A model generated the notes under the pieces. The model was given only the letters and a program-made list of their open reading frames with translations. It was not told the origin of the DNA and made no database searches. A DNA stretch of 40,796 nt from Solirubrobacterales bacterium (GTDB taxonomy: Bacteria; Actinomycetota; Thermoleophilia; Solirubrobacterales; Solirubrobacteraceae): assembly GCA_019244745.1 (NCBI GenBank), contig JAFASF010000219.1, positions 1 to 40,796 of the forward strand. Reading direction: 5' to 3'. Shown here piece after piece: positions 6,719-15,926 of the stretch. A program made the translations under genes and the position numbers. Numbering within the stretch: position 1 is the stretch's first letter; each line of letters opens with the position of its first letter.

Positions 6719-8527
6719 ATGGATACCTCCACGGTCACTCTGCCTGGGCCGGCGCCCGCCGCACCCGCCCCCGCCGGGTTGCGGAGCGCAGTGCGCACCC
6801 GCCGCCGGCGCGCCAGCGAGCTCAGCCGGGCGCGAGCGCTCCGCCTCGGCGCGCTGGGGCTGCTGCTCGTGGCGACGTTCCTGCTGCGGCTGTGGGGGAT
6901 CAAGCAGGGGCTTCCGTACGTCTACAACATCGACGAGGCGCAGCACTTCGTGCCCCGCGCGATCGCGTTCTTCGATCACGGTCTCAATCCCCAGTACTTC
7001 CTCAACCCGCCCGCGTACTCCTACCTGCTTCACATCGTCTTCGAGCTGTGGTTCGGGAGCGGCGACGCGGTCGCCCGGGCCTACACCACCAATCCGACCG
7101 AGGTGTTCCTGATCGCGCGGATCGTGGCCGCGGTCCTCGGGACGCTCGCGGTCTGGCTCACCTACCTGGCCGGCACGCGATTCTTCAACGGCGCCGTGGG
7201 ACTGCTCGCGGCCGCGATCTTCGGGCTCGCGTTCCTCCCGGTCTTCTACAGCCATCTCGCCCTCAACGACGTCCCGACGCTCGCGCCGGTGGCCCTGGCT
7301 CTGTACGGGACCGCCGGCGTGCTGCGCCAGGGCCGACGGCGCGACTATGCCTGGGCGGGCCTCGGCGTGGGCCTGGCCGCGGCCACGAAGTACACCGGCG
7401 GGATCACGCTGATGTGCCTGGTGGCGGCGTTCGTGTGCGATTGCGCCGGCGGCTCGGATTGGGTGGCCGCCCGTCGTTTCATGGGTGCCCTCGCGATTTG
7501 CCTGCTGGCCTTCCTCATCGCCAACCCCTACGCGGTCCTCGACTTCTCCGCGTTTCGCACCGGCGTCGAGCAGCAGGCCTCGCTCGCCGCCGGCGAGGAG
7601 CCGGTCAAACTGGGTACCCGTCCGGGCAGCGGGATCACGTACTACCTCTGGACGTTCACCTGGGGGCTCGGCTGGGGCCCCACCCTGGCCGCCATCGCCG
7701 GCGCCGGGCTGCTGATCGTGCGGCGGAGAATCGCGTTGATCCTGGTGCTCCTGCCGGCGCCGATCGCGTTCATCATCTTCATGGGCGATCAGCAGCGCTT
7801 CTTCGGGCGCTGGCTGATGCCGATCTTCCCGATCGTCGCGCTCCTGGCCGCGTACGCGGCGGTCGAGCTCGTGCGCTGGCTCGCGCGGACCAAGCGGTTT
7901 CCCGCCGCCGTCGCGGGCGCGGTGGTGGCCGTGCTGCTGCTCACGCAGAGCGTCGTGGCGGTGGTCCACAACGATGCGGTCCTGTCGCGACCCGATACCC
8001 GCAATCTGGCTCGGGCTTGGATGGTGACCCACGTGCCGGCGGGGGCCAAGGTCGTGATCGAGCCCGTGGTCTCGGACGACTGGTCGACGGACATCGGCGT
8101 GTCGCTTCCCTGGACCCCCACCGGCGAGCGGTGGCTGCGCTATCCGACCTGGCTGGCCGACACCGATGCGGACGGCAGCCTGCTGCCGTACGGCGAGGTC
8201 CGCTACGTCCCGGTCGATCAGTACGAGCGCACGCTGCGCCCGGCGCTGATCGATCAGTACGTATCAAACGGCTTCTGCTGGGTCGTCCTCGGGTCGCTCC
8301 AGGCCGGGCGCGCCTTTGCGCAGCCGCAGGACGCGCCGGAGGCGGTGGCGTACTACGCCGACCTGGCCCGGCGCGGGCGGCTCGTGTATCACGTCAGCCC
8401 GCTCCCGGCCGGCGCCCATCCGGTGCCGTTCAGCTTCGACTGGTCGATCGACTACTACCCCCGGCAGTACCGGCTCCCGGGGCCGGAAATGAGCGTCTAC
8501 CGGCTGACCGGGGGTATCTGCTCGTAG
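6719..8527 (+). CDS. family 39 glycosyltransferase-like integral membrane protein (GT-C fold)
   Basis: 602 residues from ATG 6719, which has a good ribosome site (GGGAAAAG) just upstream. A polar, Pro/Arg-rich N-terminus is followed by the first membrane segment (about 41-58). The GT-C acidic motif is next in the first outer loop: VYNIDEAQHF, with Asp-Glu at 72-73 and a nearby His, as in ArnT, PMT and Agl-type enzymes. About 10-12 more membrane segments follow, then a soluble C-terminal domain from about residue 440. Such enzymes transfer sugars from polyprenyl-phosphate donors to proteins or lipids outside the membrane, which suits the divergent GT2 as donor maker. The acceptor is unknown. 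Confidence 0.85.
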   Translation: MDTSTVTLPGPAPAAPAPAGLRSAVRTRRRRASELSRARALRLGALGLLLVATFLLRLWGIKQGLPYVYNIDEAQHFVPRAIAFFDHGLNPQYFLNPPAYSYLLHIVFELWFGSGDAVARAYTTNPTEVFLIARIVAAVLGTLAVWLTYLAGTRFFNGAVGLLAAAIFGLAFLPVFYSHLALNDVPTLAPVALALYGTAGVLRQGRRRDYAWAGLGVGLAAATKYTGGITLMCLVAAFVCDCAGGSDWVAARRFMGALAICLLAFLIANPYAVLDFSAFRTGVEQQASLAAGEEPVKLGTRPGSGITYYLWTFTWGLGWGPTLAAIAGAGLLIVRRRIALILVLLPAPIAFIIFMGDQQRFFGRWLMPIFPIVALLAAYAAVELVRWLARTKRFPAAVAGAVVAVLLLTQSVVAVVHNDAVLSRPDTRNLARAWMVTHVPAGAKVVIEPVVSDDWSTDIGVSLPWTPTGERWLRYPTWLADTDADGSLLPYGEVRYVPVDQYERTLRPALIDQYVSNGFCWVVLGSLQAGRAFAQPQDAPEAVAYYADLARRGRLVYHVSPLPAGAHPVPFSFDWSIDYYPRQYRLPGPEMSVYRLTGGICS

Positions 8528-8558
8528 CGCCGGCGCCGACGGTCACCCGGGCGCGGGC

Positions 8559-8573
8559 GTTCAGGCCCTGAAC
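8559..8573. promoter_or_regulatory. 15-bp palindrome upstream of ribD
   Basis: GTTCAGG-C-CCTGAAC is a perfect 7+7 dyad with a one-base centre, 37 bases before the ribD ATG. A loop of one base is too small for a good RNA hairpin, so a dimeric repressor site is as likely as a terminator. A possible -10 TATGCT follows at 8593-8598. Confidence 0.35.
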
Positions 8574-8610
8574 GGGCCCTTAACAACGCGCCTATGCTGG
8601 TGAGACGGCA

Positions 8611-9732
<1,122 letters not shown>

Positions 9733-9733
9733 G

Positions 9734-10336
9734 GTGTTCACCGGCCTGGTGGCGGGTATCGGGCGGGTCGCACACGTGGATCGCTCGCCGGAGGGAGCCA
9801 GGCTCACGATCGAGACGCCGGCGCTCCTCGCGCGCGAGCTGCGCGAAGGCGACTCCGTCGCGGTCAACGGCATCTGCCTTACCGCGACGCGCGTTGGCGA
9901 AGGGTCGTTTGCCGCCGAGGCGATGAATGAGACGCTCGTCCGCACCTCGCTGGCGGGCGTCGCTCTCGGGACCGAGGTGAATCTGGAGTTGCCGATGCGG
10001 GCTGGGGACCGGTTCGGCGGTCACTTCGTCCAGGGCCACGTCGATGGCCTGGGCACCGTCACCTCCGTGCGTGATGACGGGTTTGCCCGCCGGATCGAGA
10101 TCGAACCCGCGCCCGAGCTGCTGCGCTACGTCGTGGCCAAAGGATCGATCGCCGTGGACGGGGTCTCGCTGACGGTCGCGGGAGTCGACGATGCATCGTT
10201 TACCGTGTCCCTGATCCCCGAGACCCTGCAGCGGACCAACCTGGGCCGGGTCGAGCCCGGGACGACCGTCAACCTGGAGGTGGACATATTGGCGAAGTAC
10301 GTGGAGAAGGCGGCCCGCGAGGTGCCGGGGACATGA
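9734..10336 (+). CDS. ribE: riboflavin synthase, alpha chain
   Basis: 200 residues with the two homologous lumazine-binding barrels of the family. Each opens a characteristic motif: the N-terminal MFTGLV and the internal [11 protein letters not shown] at the domain junction. The paired VNGICLT and VDGVSLT motifs mark the substrate sites. It dismutates two 6,7-dimethyl-8-ribityllumazine molecules into riboflavin. The GTG start follows the ribD stop by one base, with GGGAG upstream as ribosome site inside ribD. Its stop overlaps the ribBA ATG by 4 bases, so the operon is tightly coupled. Normal length. Confidence 0.96.
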   Translation: MFTGLVAGIGRVAHVDRSPEGARLTIETPALLARELREGDSVAVNGICLTATRVGEGSFAAEAMNETLVRTSLAGVALGTEVNLELPMRAGDRFGGHFVQGHVDGLGTVTSVRDDGFARRIEIEPAPELLRYVVAKGSIAVDGVSLTVAGVDDASFTVSLIPETLQRTNLGRVEPGTTVNLEVDILAKYVEKAAREVPGT

Positions 10337-11676
10337 GCAGCCGGACCGAGGCATCGTTCGCCACGATCGAGGAGGCGATCGAGGATCTCCGCCAGGGCAA
10401 GATGGTCGTCGTCTGCGACGACGAGAACCGAGAGAACGAGGGCGACCTGACGATGGCCGCGCAGTTTGTCACACCGGAGGCGATCAACTTCATGCGCAAG
10501 GAGGGCGGCGGCCTGATCTGCCTGGCGCTAACCCCCGAGCGCTGCGACGAGCTGGGGCTGGACCTGATGGCGGCCAAGAACGAGTCCGCGTTCGACACGG
10601 CGTTCACGGTCTCGATCGAGGCCCGCTCCGGAGTCAGCACCGGCATTTCCGCGGCCGATCGCGCGCGCACCATCCAGGTCGCGATCGACCCAGGCACGGC
10701 GCCGCGCGAGCTCGTCCAGCCGGGCCACATCTTCCCCTTGAAGGCCAAGGCCGGCGGGGTACTCGAGCGCGTCGGCCAGACCGAGGCCGCGGTGGACCTG
10801 GCGCGGCTGGCCGGCCTGATCCCGGCCGGGGTGATCTGCGAGATCATGAACGACGACGGGTCGATGGCGCGGGTGTCAGACCTCGAGCCCTACTGCGCCC
10901 GGCACGGCCTGAAGATGGTCACGGTCGCGGACCTCGTGGCGTACCGGCGCCGGCACGAGAAGCTCGTCGAGCGCGTGGTCTCGACCAGACTGCCGACCGT
11001 CTTCGGGGAGTTCGTCGCGGTCGGGTATCGCTCCCTGGTCGACAACAAACACCACGTCGCGCTCGTCAAAGGCCAGATCGCGGGCGCCGCCGACGTGTTG
11101 GTGCGAGTGCACTCGGAGTGCCTGACCGGCGACGTGTTCCACTCGCTGCGCTGCGACTGCGGCGAGCAGCTGGAGTCGGCGCTGGGGATGATCGAGCGGG
11201 AGGGCCGGGGCGTTCTGCTCTACCTGTCCCAGGAGGGCCGGGGCATCGGCCTGCTCAACAAGCTGCGCGCTTACAAGCTCCAGGAGGACGGGCTGGACAC
11301 CGTCGACGCCAACCTGCGCCTGGGCCTGCCGGCGGATCTGCGCGACTACGGCATCGGCGCCCAGATCCTCTCCGATCTCGGCCTGAGCACGATCCGGATC
11401 CTGACCAACAACCCCAAGAAGATCTCGGGCCTGGCCGGCTATGGGCTATCGGTAACCGACCAGATCCCGATTGCCCACCTTCCGAACCCGCACAACGAGG
11501 CCTACCTGCGCACCAAGCGCGAGAAGCTCGGGCACACGCTGCACCACCAGGGCCTGGCGCTCGACGAGGAGATGCTCCACGACGAGCATCAGCACGACCG
11601 GCAGGTCGCCGACGAGGCGCGCGAGCGGCAGGTTGCCGACGAGGAGCGCGAGCGGCAGGTTGCCGACGAGGCGTGA
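10333..11676 (+). CDS. ribBA: bifunctional 3,4-DHBP synthase / GTP cyclohydrolase II RibBA
   Basis: 447 residues. Residues 1-205 are the DHBP synthase domain: [11 protein letters not shown] (29-39) with the metal-binding Glu at 34, [12 protein letters not shown], and PGHIFPL. The metal-ligand His of E. coli RibB (H153) is replaced by Gln149 (VGQTEA), and the Arg before PGH is Gln129. The C-terminal GTP cyclohydrolase II keeps its zinc cysteines (263, 274, 276 in the ECLTG...RCDCG segment) and EGRGIGL. It supplies both branches of riboflavin synthesis. Past residue ~420 there is a charged tail of three RQVADEARE-like repeats with no family counterpart. The stop overlaps ribH as TGATG. Confidence 0.94.
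   Translation: MSSRTEASFATIEEAIEDLRQGKMVVVCDDENRENEGDLTMAAQFVTPEAINFMRKEGGGLICLALTPERCDELGLDLMAAKNESAFDTAFTVSIEARSGVSTGISAADRARTIQVAIDPGTAPRELVQPGHIFPLKAKAGGVLERVGQTEAAVDLARLAGLIPAGVICEIMNDDGSMARVSDLEPYCARHGLKMVTVADLVAYRRRHEKLVERVVSTRLPTVFGEFVAVGYRSLVDNKHHVALVKGQIAGAADVLVRVHSECLTGDVFHSLRCDCGEQLESALGMIEREGRGVLLYLSQEGRGIGLLNKLRAYKLQEDGLDTVDANLRLGLPADLRDYGIGAQILSDLGLSTIRILTNNPKKISGLAGYGLSVTDQIPIAHLPNPHNEAYLRTKREKLGHTLHHQGLALDEEMLHDEHQHDRQVADEARERQVADEERERQVADEA
11599..11673 (+). repeat. 27-bp in-frame tandem repeat (2.8 units) at the ribBA 3' end
   Basis: Units at 11599-11625, 11626-11652 and a partial at 11653-11673, differing at only a few bases. Each codes for RQVADE(A/E)RE. The repeat ends directly at the TGATG overlap with ribH. 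The 27-base unit preserves the frame. Confidence 0.92.
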
Positions 11677-12119
11677 TGGAGGGATCGCCCGGAGGCCGGG
11701 TGGCGCTCTGTGTAGCGCGGTTCTACGAGGAGCTGGCGGATAAGCTCGAGTCGGGCGCGCGCGCGGCGCTGTCGGAAGCCGGAATCGAGGACGTGGACCG
11801 GTTCGACGTGCTGGGGGCGTTCGAGCTGCCGGTGGCGGCCAAGTACGCCGGCGAGTGCGGCCGCTACGCCGCCGTGGTGTGCCTCGGGGCGGTTATCCGC
11901 GGCGAGACCGACCACTACGAGTACGTGTGCCGAGAGGCTTCGCGCGGCATCCAGGACGTGCAGCTTCAGACCGGCGTGCCGTGCGGCTTCGGCGTCCTGA
12001 CAGTCGACACCATGGCCCAGGCGCTCGAGCGCGTGACGGGCGGCGCCAAGCGCGACACCGGGCGGCACGCGGCCGAGGCGGCGCTCGCGGCGCTACGGAT
12101 CAAGCGGGCTCTCGCCTAG
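11676..12119 (+). CDS. ribH: 6,7-dimethyl-8-ribityllumazine synthase
   Basis: 147 residues. It condenses the pyrimidine from RibD with 3,4-DHBP from RibBA to make lumazine, the RibE substrate; family members form pentamers or 60-subunit shells. Motifs in order: VARFYEEL near the start (aromatic ring stacking), GAFELPVAAKYA, LGAVIRGETDHYEYV, and PCGFGVLTVDTMAQALER. The ATG overlaps the ribBA stop by one base. A GTG one codon earlier is also in frame and could be used. The last codon's TAG is shared as CTAG with the stop of the convergent kinase gene. Confidence 0.95.
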   Translation: MEGSPGGRVALCVARFYEELADKLESGARAALSEAGIEDVDRFDVLGAFELPVAAKYAGECGRYAAVVCLGAVIRGETDHYEYVCREASRGIQDVQLQTGVPCGFGVLTVDTMAQALERVTGGAKRDTGRHAAEAALAALRIKRALA

Positions 12120-13693
12120 TCCCGTGTGTCGCCGTCGCGGCCGTCGTGACCGTGCTTCGGGGGCGGCGCCGGCGCGGCGCCGCCGCTCCGCTGTTGCTGC
12201 CCCAGCGTTCGCAGCGCTGACTGGAGCTCTGAGCGGACGATCCCGGTGGCGATCGGGATCTTGAGTCGCTGTGCGAGCACCGGAACCGCCGCCCGGACAT
12301 CCCCCTCCAGCCGCAGCGACCGGCCCAGGTCGTAGAGCGCGTAGGCGTAGGTGTCGCTCCCTGGCGACGCGTCTTGGAGCGCCTGGCGGAGGATCGGGAT
12401 CGCCGCCGCGTAGGTGCCAGCCAGCATCAGCGCATGCCCGCGCGCCTCGAGCGTGTCCGCCGTCGGCGGCGGCGTGGTCGCGGCCGCGGGCGCCGCCTGG
12501 ACCGGGTTGGCCGGCGGACTCGGCTGCGAGATCGGCTTGGGCTTCGGTCTCGGCTTCGGACGCGGTCGTGGCCGTGCTGGCAATTGGGCGTGCACTGTCG
12601 CGGGCGCCGGCTTGCGGGCCGGCGCCCGCGCACTCAATCGGGGTCCGTTGGGCGGCTTGGGCGCGGAGTGATGGTTCGCGCCGAGAGCGAGTCCCACGCC
12701 CAAGGCCGCGGCTGCCAGGGCTCCGATGGCCGCGATCCGACCGCGGGGCTTCACCTGTCGGGTGTCATGCCAGGGGGGTGGCGACACCCTGGCGACCCGT
12801 GGTCTTGCCGGCGCCGTCTCGCCCAGAGCCGCCTCGACAGCGTTCGCGAACGCGAGGGCGGTCGGCCAGCGATCCTCCGGCCGCTTGGCCATCCCGCGCG
12901 ACAGCACGGCGTCGAGCGCGGGCGGGAGCGCGGGATTGAGTCGGCTCGCTGGCGGAGGCTCATCGTCGACGTGCTGGCGCGCCACGGCGGTGAAGTTGTC
13001 CGCGATGAACGGACGCCGGCCGACCAGCAGCTCGAACGCCGCCACGGCCAGCGAGTAGCGGTCGCTCGCCGCGGTCGCGCCGTGGCCGAGCGCGCGTTCC
13101 GGAGCGAGGTACGCTGCCGTGCCGAGCACTTGATCGGCCCCCGTGAGCGTGTCCTCGCTGGCGAGCCGGGCGATTCCGAAGTCAGCCACATGAACGACGC
13201 GGTCGTGGTCGAGCAGCAGGTTGGCGAGCTTGATGTCCCGGTGGAGCACCCCCTGACCGTGGGCGTAGTCGAGCGCCGCGGCGGCCTGGGCGAGCCATCG
13301 GATCGTGTCCTGCGGGGTCACTGCGTCGGCTCGGAGCGCTTCGGCCAGCGTCCCCCCGGCCAGGTACTCCATGACGATGAAGGCTCGTCCGGGGGTGCCG
13401 TCGGACGGAGCCGTCTCCCCGATGTCGTACGTGGTGACGATGTTCGGATGGCCCGACAGACGACCGGCGGCCCGAGACTCGCGCTTGAAGCGCCTGACCG
13501 CCGCCTGGTCGCGGGCAAACGATGGGGACAGCACCTTGATCGCCACGCGGCGACCGAGCACCCGGTCCTCGGCGCACCACACGGACCCCATGCCGCCGCT
13601 CGCGAGGAACCGAACCGGCGCGTAGCGGTGGGGAAAGGCAAGGTCCGCAAACCGCCCAGCGCCCACATCAGCGGTGTCACGCATCGGGCCCAT
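12116..13693 (-). CDS. membrane Ser/Thr protein kinase with TPR-like extracytoplasmic domain
   Basis: 525 residues. A complete eukaryotic-like kinase domain spans about 22-290: glycine loop LASGGMGSVW (30-39), Lys53 in VAIKVL, catalytic HRDIKLAN (151-158), DFG (171-173) and LAPE (197-200). A juxtamembrane segment leads to one membrane helix (319-338). Outside is a Pro/Lys/Arg-rich linker (about 350-410) and a ~90-residue helical region with TPR-like repeats (A-x-A-L-Y-D-L-G-R spacing). PASTA domains, usual in PknB, are absent. An ATG 3 codons in is an alternative start. It probably senses an envelope signal and phosphorylates cytoplasmic proteins; substrates are unknown. Monocistronic, converging on ribH. 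Confidence 0.9.
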   Translation of the reverse strand: MGPMRDTADVGAGRFADLAFPHRYAPVRFLASGGMGSVWCAEDRVLGRRVAIKVLSPSFARDQAAVRRFKRESRAAGRLSGHPNIVTTYDIGETAPSDGTPGRAFIVMEYLAGGTLAEALRADAVTPQDTIRWLAQAAAALDYAHGQGVLHRDIKLANLLLDHDRVVHVADFGIARLASEDTLTGADQVLGTAAYLAPERALGHGATAASDRYSLAVAAFELLVGRRPFIADNFTAVARQHVDDEPPPASRLNPALPPALDAVLSRGMAKRPEDRWPTALAFANAVEAALGETAPARPRVARVSPPPWHDTRQVKPRGRIAAIGALAAAALGVGLALGANHHSAPKPPNGPRLSARAPARKPAPATVHAQLPARPRPRPKPRPKPKPISQPSPPANPVQAAPAAATTPPPTADTLEARGHALMLAGTYAAAIPILRQALQDASPGSDTYAYALYDLGRSLRLEGDVRAAVPVLAQRLKIPIATGIVRSELQSALRTLGQQQRSGGAAPAPPPKHGHDGRDGDTRD

Positions 13694-13711
13694 GCTTACC
13701 CGTCGCCCGGC

Positions 13712-13717
13712 ATTTTA
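13712..13717 (-). promoter_or_regulatory. candidate -10 element TAAAAT for the kinase gene
   Basis: On the minus strand TAAAAT lies 18 bases before the ATG at 13693, in one of the few AT-rich spots of the region. The spacing leaves a short leader of about 10 bases. Confidence 0.35.
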
Positions 13718-13854
13718 AGCGGCCTTTTGAGTGGCCCCGGCCCACAGATTCGTTCGCATTCGATCGTCCCCTGACGGCGCCTGCTCGGGCTTGCGGCCCG
13801 CTCGGCATCCGGCCTCGCCTATTCGGGCCGCGCCCGAGTCGTCCGGCTATCCTC

Positions 13855-13903
13855 GGCTCCTCGCGTACTTTTCAAGTACGCCACGGAGCCTGCGTCCTCG
13901 CCA
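13855..13903. repeat. REP-like hairpin element, copy A
   Basis: Outer stem GGCTCC (13855-13860) with GGAGCC (13885-13890); inner perfect 8-base stem GCGTACTT (13863-13870) with AAGTACGC (13874-13881) and loop TTC. The 3' flank TGCGTCCTCGCCA (13891-13903) matches 12 of 13 bases of the flank of copy B at 24281-24293, and both have CCTCG at the left edge. It sits between two divergent genes, so it is not a terminator for either. Confidence 0.6.
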
Positions 13904-13961
13904 GTCATCCCTCAGTGGACAATCTCGGTGCGAGCGAGCCTTTGGGCGAGACCACTGAGGC

Positions 13962-13967
13962 TATACT
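13962..13967 (+). promoter_or_regulatory. candidate -10 element TATACT for rpmB
   Basis: GCTATACT is the best -10 match in the window and ends 8 bases before the rpmB ATG, so transcription should begin at or next to the start codon. There is no ribosome site in CGCCCGCC. Confidence 0.55.
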
Positions 13968-13975
13968 CGCCCGCC

Positions 13976-14167
13976 ATGCCCAAGGTCTGCCACGTTTGTC
14001 GGAAGGGACCGGCGTTCGGCAACAGCCGCAGCCACTCGATGGTCGCCACGAAGCGACGCTTCAACCCCAACCTCCAGCGCATTCGTATCGACGACGGCGG
14101 CACGCCCCGTCGGGTCTACGTTTGCACGCGCTGCCTGAAGGCCGGCAAAGTCACCAAGGCTGCGTAG
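13976..14167 (+). CDS. rpmB: 50S ribosomal protein L28
   Basis: 63 residues starting [16 protein letters not shown], the usual L28 N-terminus, with the family's RRFNPNLQ segment and a C-terminal CTRCLKAG. Two CxxC pairs (CHVC and CTRC) make this the zinc-binding form of L28. Binds 23S rRNA near the E site. The context, upstream of a FakA-type kinase and recG, is common in Gram-positive bacteria. The messenger is likely leaderless, since a TATACT hexamer sits 8 bases before the ATG. Confidence 0.96.
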   Translation: MPKVCHVCRKGPAFGNSRSHSMVATKRRFNPNLQRIRIDDGGTPRRVYVCTRCLKAGKVTKAA

Positions 14168-14221
14168 GTGGGGCCGACGAAGCGCGCAAGCGCGCCTTGG
14201 CCGGAGGATCACTAACCGGCC

Positions 14222-15865
14222 GTGTCCGACGCCAGCATCGTTCGCTTTCGCGCGGTCGTCGAGGCTGGTCTGGCGGCCCTGGAGGCCCGCCGAGAGGAGG
14301 TCAACGACCTGAACGTGTTCCCGGTGGCCGACGGGGACACCGGCGACAACATGGTGCTCACGCTGCGGGCGGTGCTTCAGGAGCTCGACCGGGTGTCGAC
14401 GGCCTCTCAGGAGCGGACGATCGATGACATTGGCCGCGACGAGATCGTCGCCTCGGTGGCCAGGGCGGCTCTGCTGGGCGCCCGGGGCAACTCGGGCGTG
14501 ATTCTCTCGCAGCTCATTCGCGGGGCGGCCGAGGAGCTCGCGAGCCGTCCGGGCGAGCTTGTCGATCCGGTGCTCATCAGTGCCGCGCTGGCGCGCGCCG
14601 CGGATCAGGCGTACGGGTCGGTGCGCGACCCCGCCGAGGGGACGATCCTGACCGTGGTGCGGGAGATGTCGGTGCGCGTCGCGTCGGATCTCGCGCACTC
14701 GAGCAATGCCCGGCTCGGCGCCGGCGCGACGGACCAACAGCAGAACGAGGTCATCGCCGAAGTGATCGAGCACGCGCTGGCGGCCGGTGAGCAGTCCGTC
14801 AAGCGTGGACCGGACCTGCTCCCGGTGCTGCGGGAGGCGGGCGTGGTCGACGCCGGTGGATATGCGGTGACCGTCCTGTTGGCCGGAATCGTCGGCGCGT
14901 TGCGCGGCTCGGAGCCCCCGCAGCTCGACCATCAAGAGCCGCCACGCGTGACCCGCCCGCAGCATTCCTCCACCACGTACCGGTATTGCACGAACTTCGC
15001 GGTCAGCGGCACGGGCCTCGAGCAGCGGCGATTCGTCCCCGCACTCGAACAGATCGGCGACTCCGTGCTCGTGGTCGGCGATCAGGCCACGCTGAAGGTC
15101 CATGTCCACACCGATGATCCGAAAGCGGCCACCGCGCTGTTCTCGCGAGCCGGGGTCGTATCGCACCTCGACGTCGCCGACATGCGCGCCCAGGTGCATG
15201 AGCGCGACGAGCGGATGACCGCACCTCCGCCGATGGCCACGTGCGGCGTGCTGGCGGTCGTGACCGGGGACGGGATGCGCGCCCTGTTCGAGAGCCTCGG
15301 CGTGCGGGCGCTCGATGGTGGAGCCTCGCGGGGTCCCTCGCCCTACGACCTGCTCGCGGCAATTCACGCCGTCCCGGCCGAGCAGGTGGTCGTGCTGCCC
15401 AACAGTCCGAACGTCTTGATCGCGGCCGACCGGGCGGCGGAGCTCTCCGACAAGACCGTGCGAGTGGTTCCGACGCGGTCCCCCCAGGCCGGGCTAGCGG
15501 CCGCGGTCAGCCTTCAGCCGCGGCGTACCGCCGCCGAGAACGCTGAGGGGATGCTCCGGACGCTCGAGCGGGTGCGCACCGGCGCCGTTGCGCCGGCCGC
15601 GCGGGACGACGCCCAGGGGCGCTTTCGGGAGGGCGACGCCGTCGGATTCATCGAGGAGGAGATCATCGCCTGGGGGCGCCCCCGCGAGGCGCTGCGGGGC
15701 GTGCTCGAGCAGCTGGCCGAGAACGCTGAACTGATCACCTGCCTGAGGGGTGCGGAGGCCCCGCTCGACGACGAGACAGTGCAGGCGCTCGCGGCAGGGG
15801 AGGTCGAGTTCGAGCTCTCGAACGGCGGCCAGCAAAGCTACTGGTGGCTGCTGGCGGCTGAGTAG
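14222..15865 (+). CDS. DAK2/DhaL-domain kinase of the FakA (YloV) family
   Basis: 547 residues, the length usual for FakA, the ATP-dependent kinase that phosphorylates fatty acids held by FakB (DegV) proteins. The N-terminal DhaL domain (about 8-205) has the metal-binding motif NVFPVADGDTGDNM and the nucleotide loop GARGNSGVILSQL. A middle domain and a C-terminal domain with YGD/EGD-like acidic loops follow. Starts with GTG; a GGAGGA lies 13 bases upstream, a little far. No FakB gene is in the window, so the substrate assignment rests on family. The same gene precedes recG in many Gram-positive genomes. ORF ends 61 bases before the chosen recG start. Confidence 0.88.
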   Translation: MSDASIVRFRAVVEAGLAALEARREEVNDLNVFPVADGDTGDNMVLTLRAVLQELDRVSTASQERTIDDIGRDEIVASVARAALLGARGNSGVILSQLIRGAAEELASRPGELVDPVLISAALARAADQAYGSVRDPAEGTILTVVREMSVRVASDLAHSSNARLGAGATDQQQNEVIAEVIEHALAAGEQSVKRGPDLLPVLREAGVVDAGGYAVTVLLAGIVGALRGSEPPQLDHQEPPRVTRPQHSSTTYRYCTNFAVSGTGLEQRRFVPALEQIGDSVLVVGDQATLKVHVHTDDPKAATALFSRAGVVSHLDVADMRAQVHERDERMTAPPPMATCGVLAVVTGDGMRALFESLGVRALDGGASRGPSPYDLLAAIHAVPAEQVVVLPNSPNVLIAADRAAELSDKTVRVVPTRSPQAGLAAAVSLQPRRTAAENAEGMLRTLERVRTGAVAPAARDDAQGRFREGDAVGFIEEEIIAWGRPREALRGVLEQLAENAELITCLRGAEAPLDDETVQALAAGEVEFELSNGGQQSYWWLLAAE

Positions 15866-15926
15866 CCGGCGGGTCGTGCTTCGGGCTGCGGGATTGACCG
15901 CAGGGGCCGTCATCATCAGCGGTGGT

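Noticed and set aside
8528-8610. FMN riboswitch before ribD
   Set aside because: Too little space, and none of the conserved RFN bases are recognised.
14180-14201. GCGCG/CGCGC hairpin between rpmB and the FakA-type gene
   Set aside because: A 5-base stem in GC-rich DNA occurs by chance, and downstream genes appear to need read-through.
15750-15926. Longer RecG N-terminus from 15750 or 15876
   Set aside because: Bases before 15865 belong to the FakA-type gene. GTG 15876 remains possible but adds a stretch without family similarity, so 15927 was used with low certainty.
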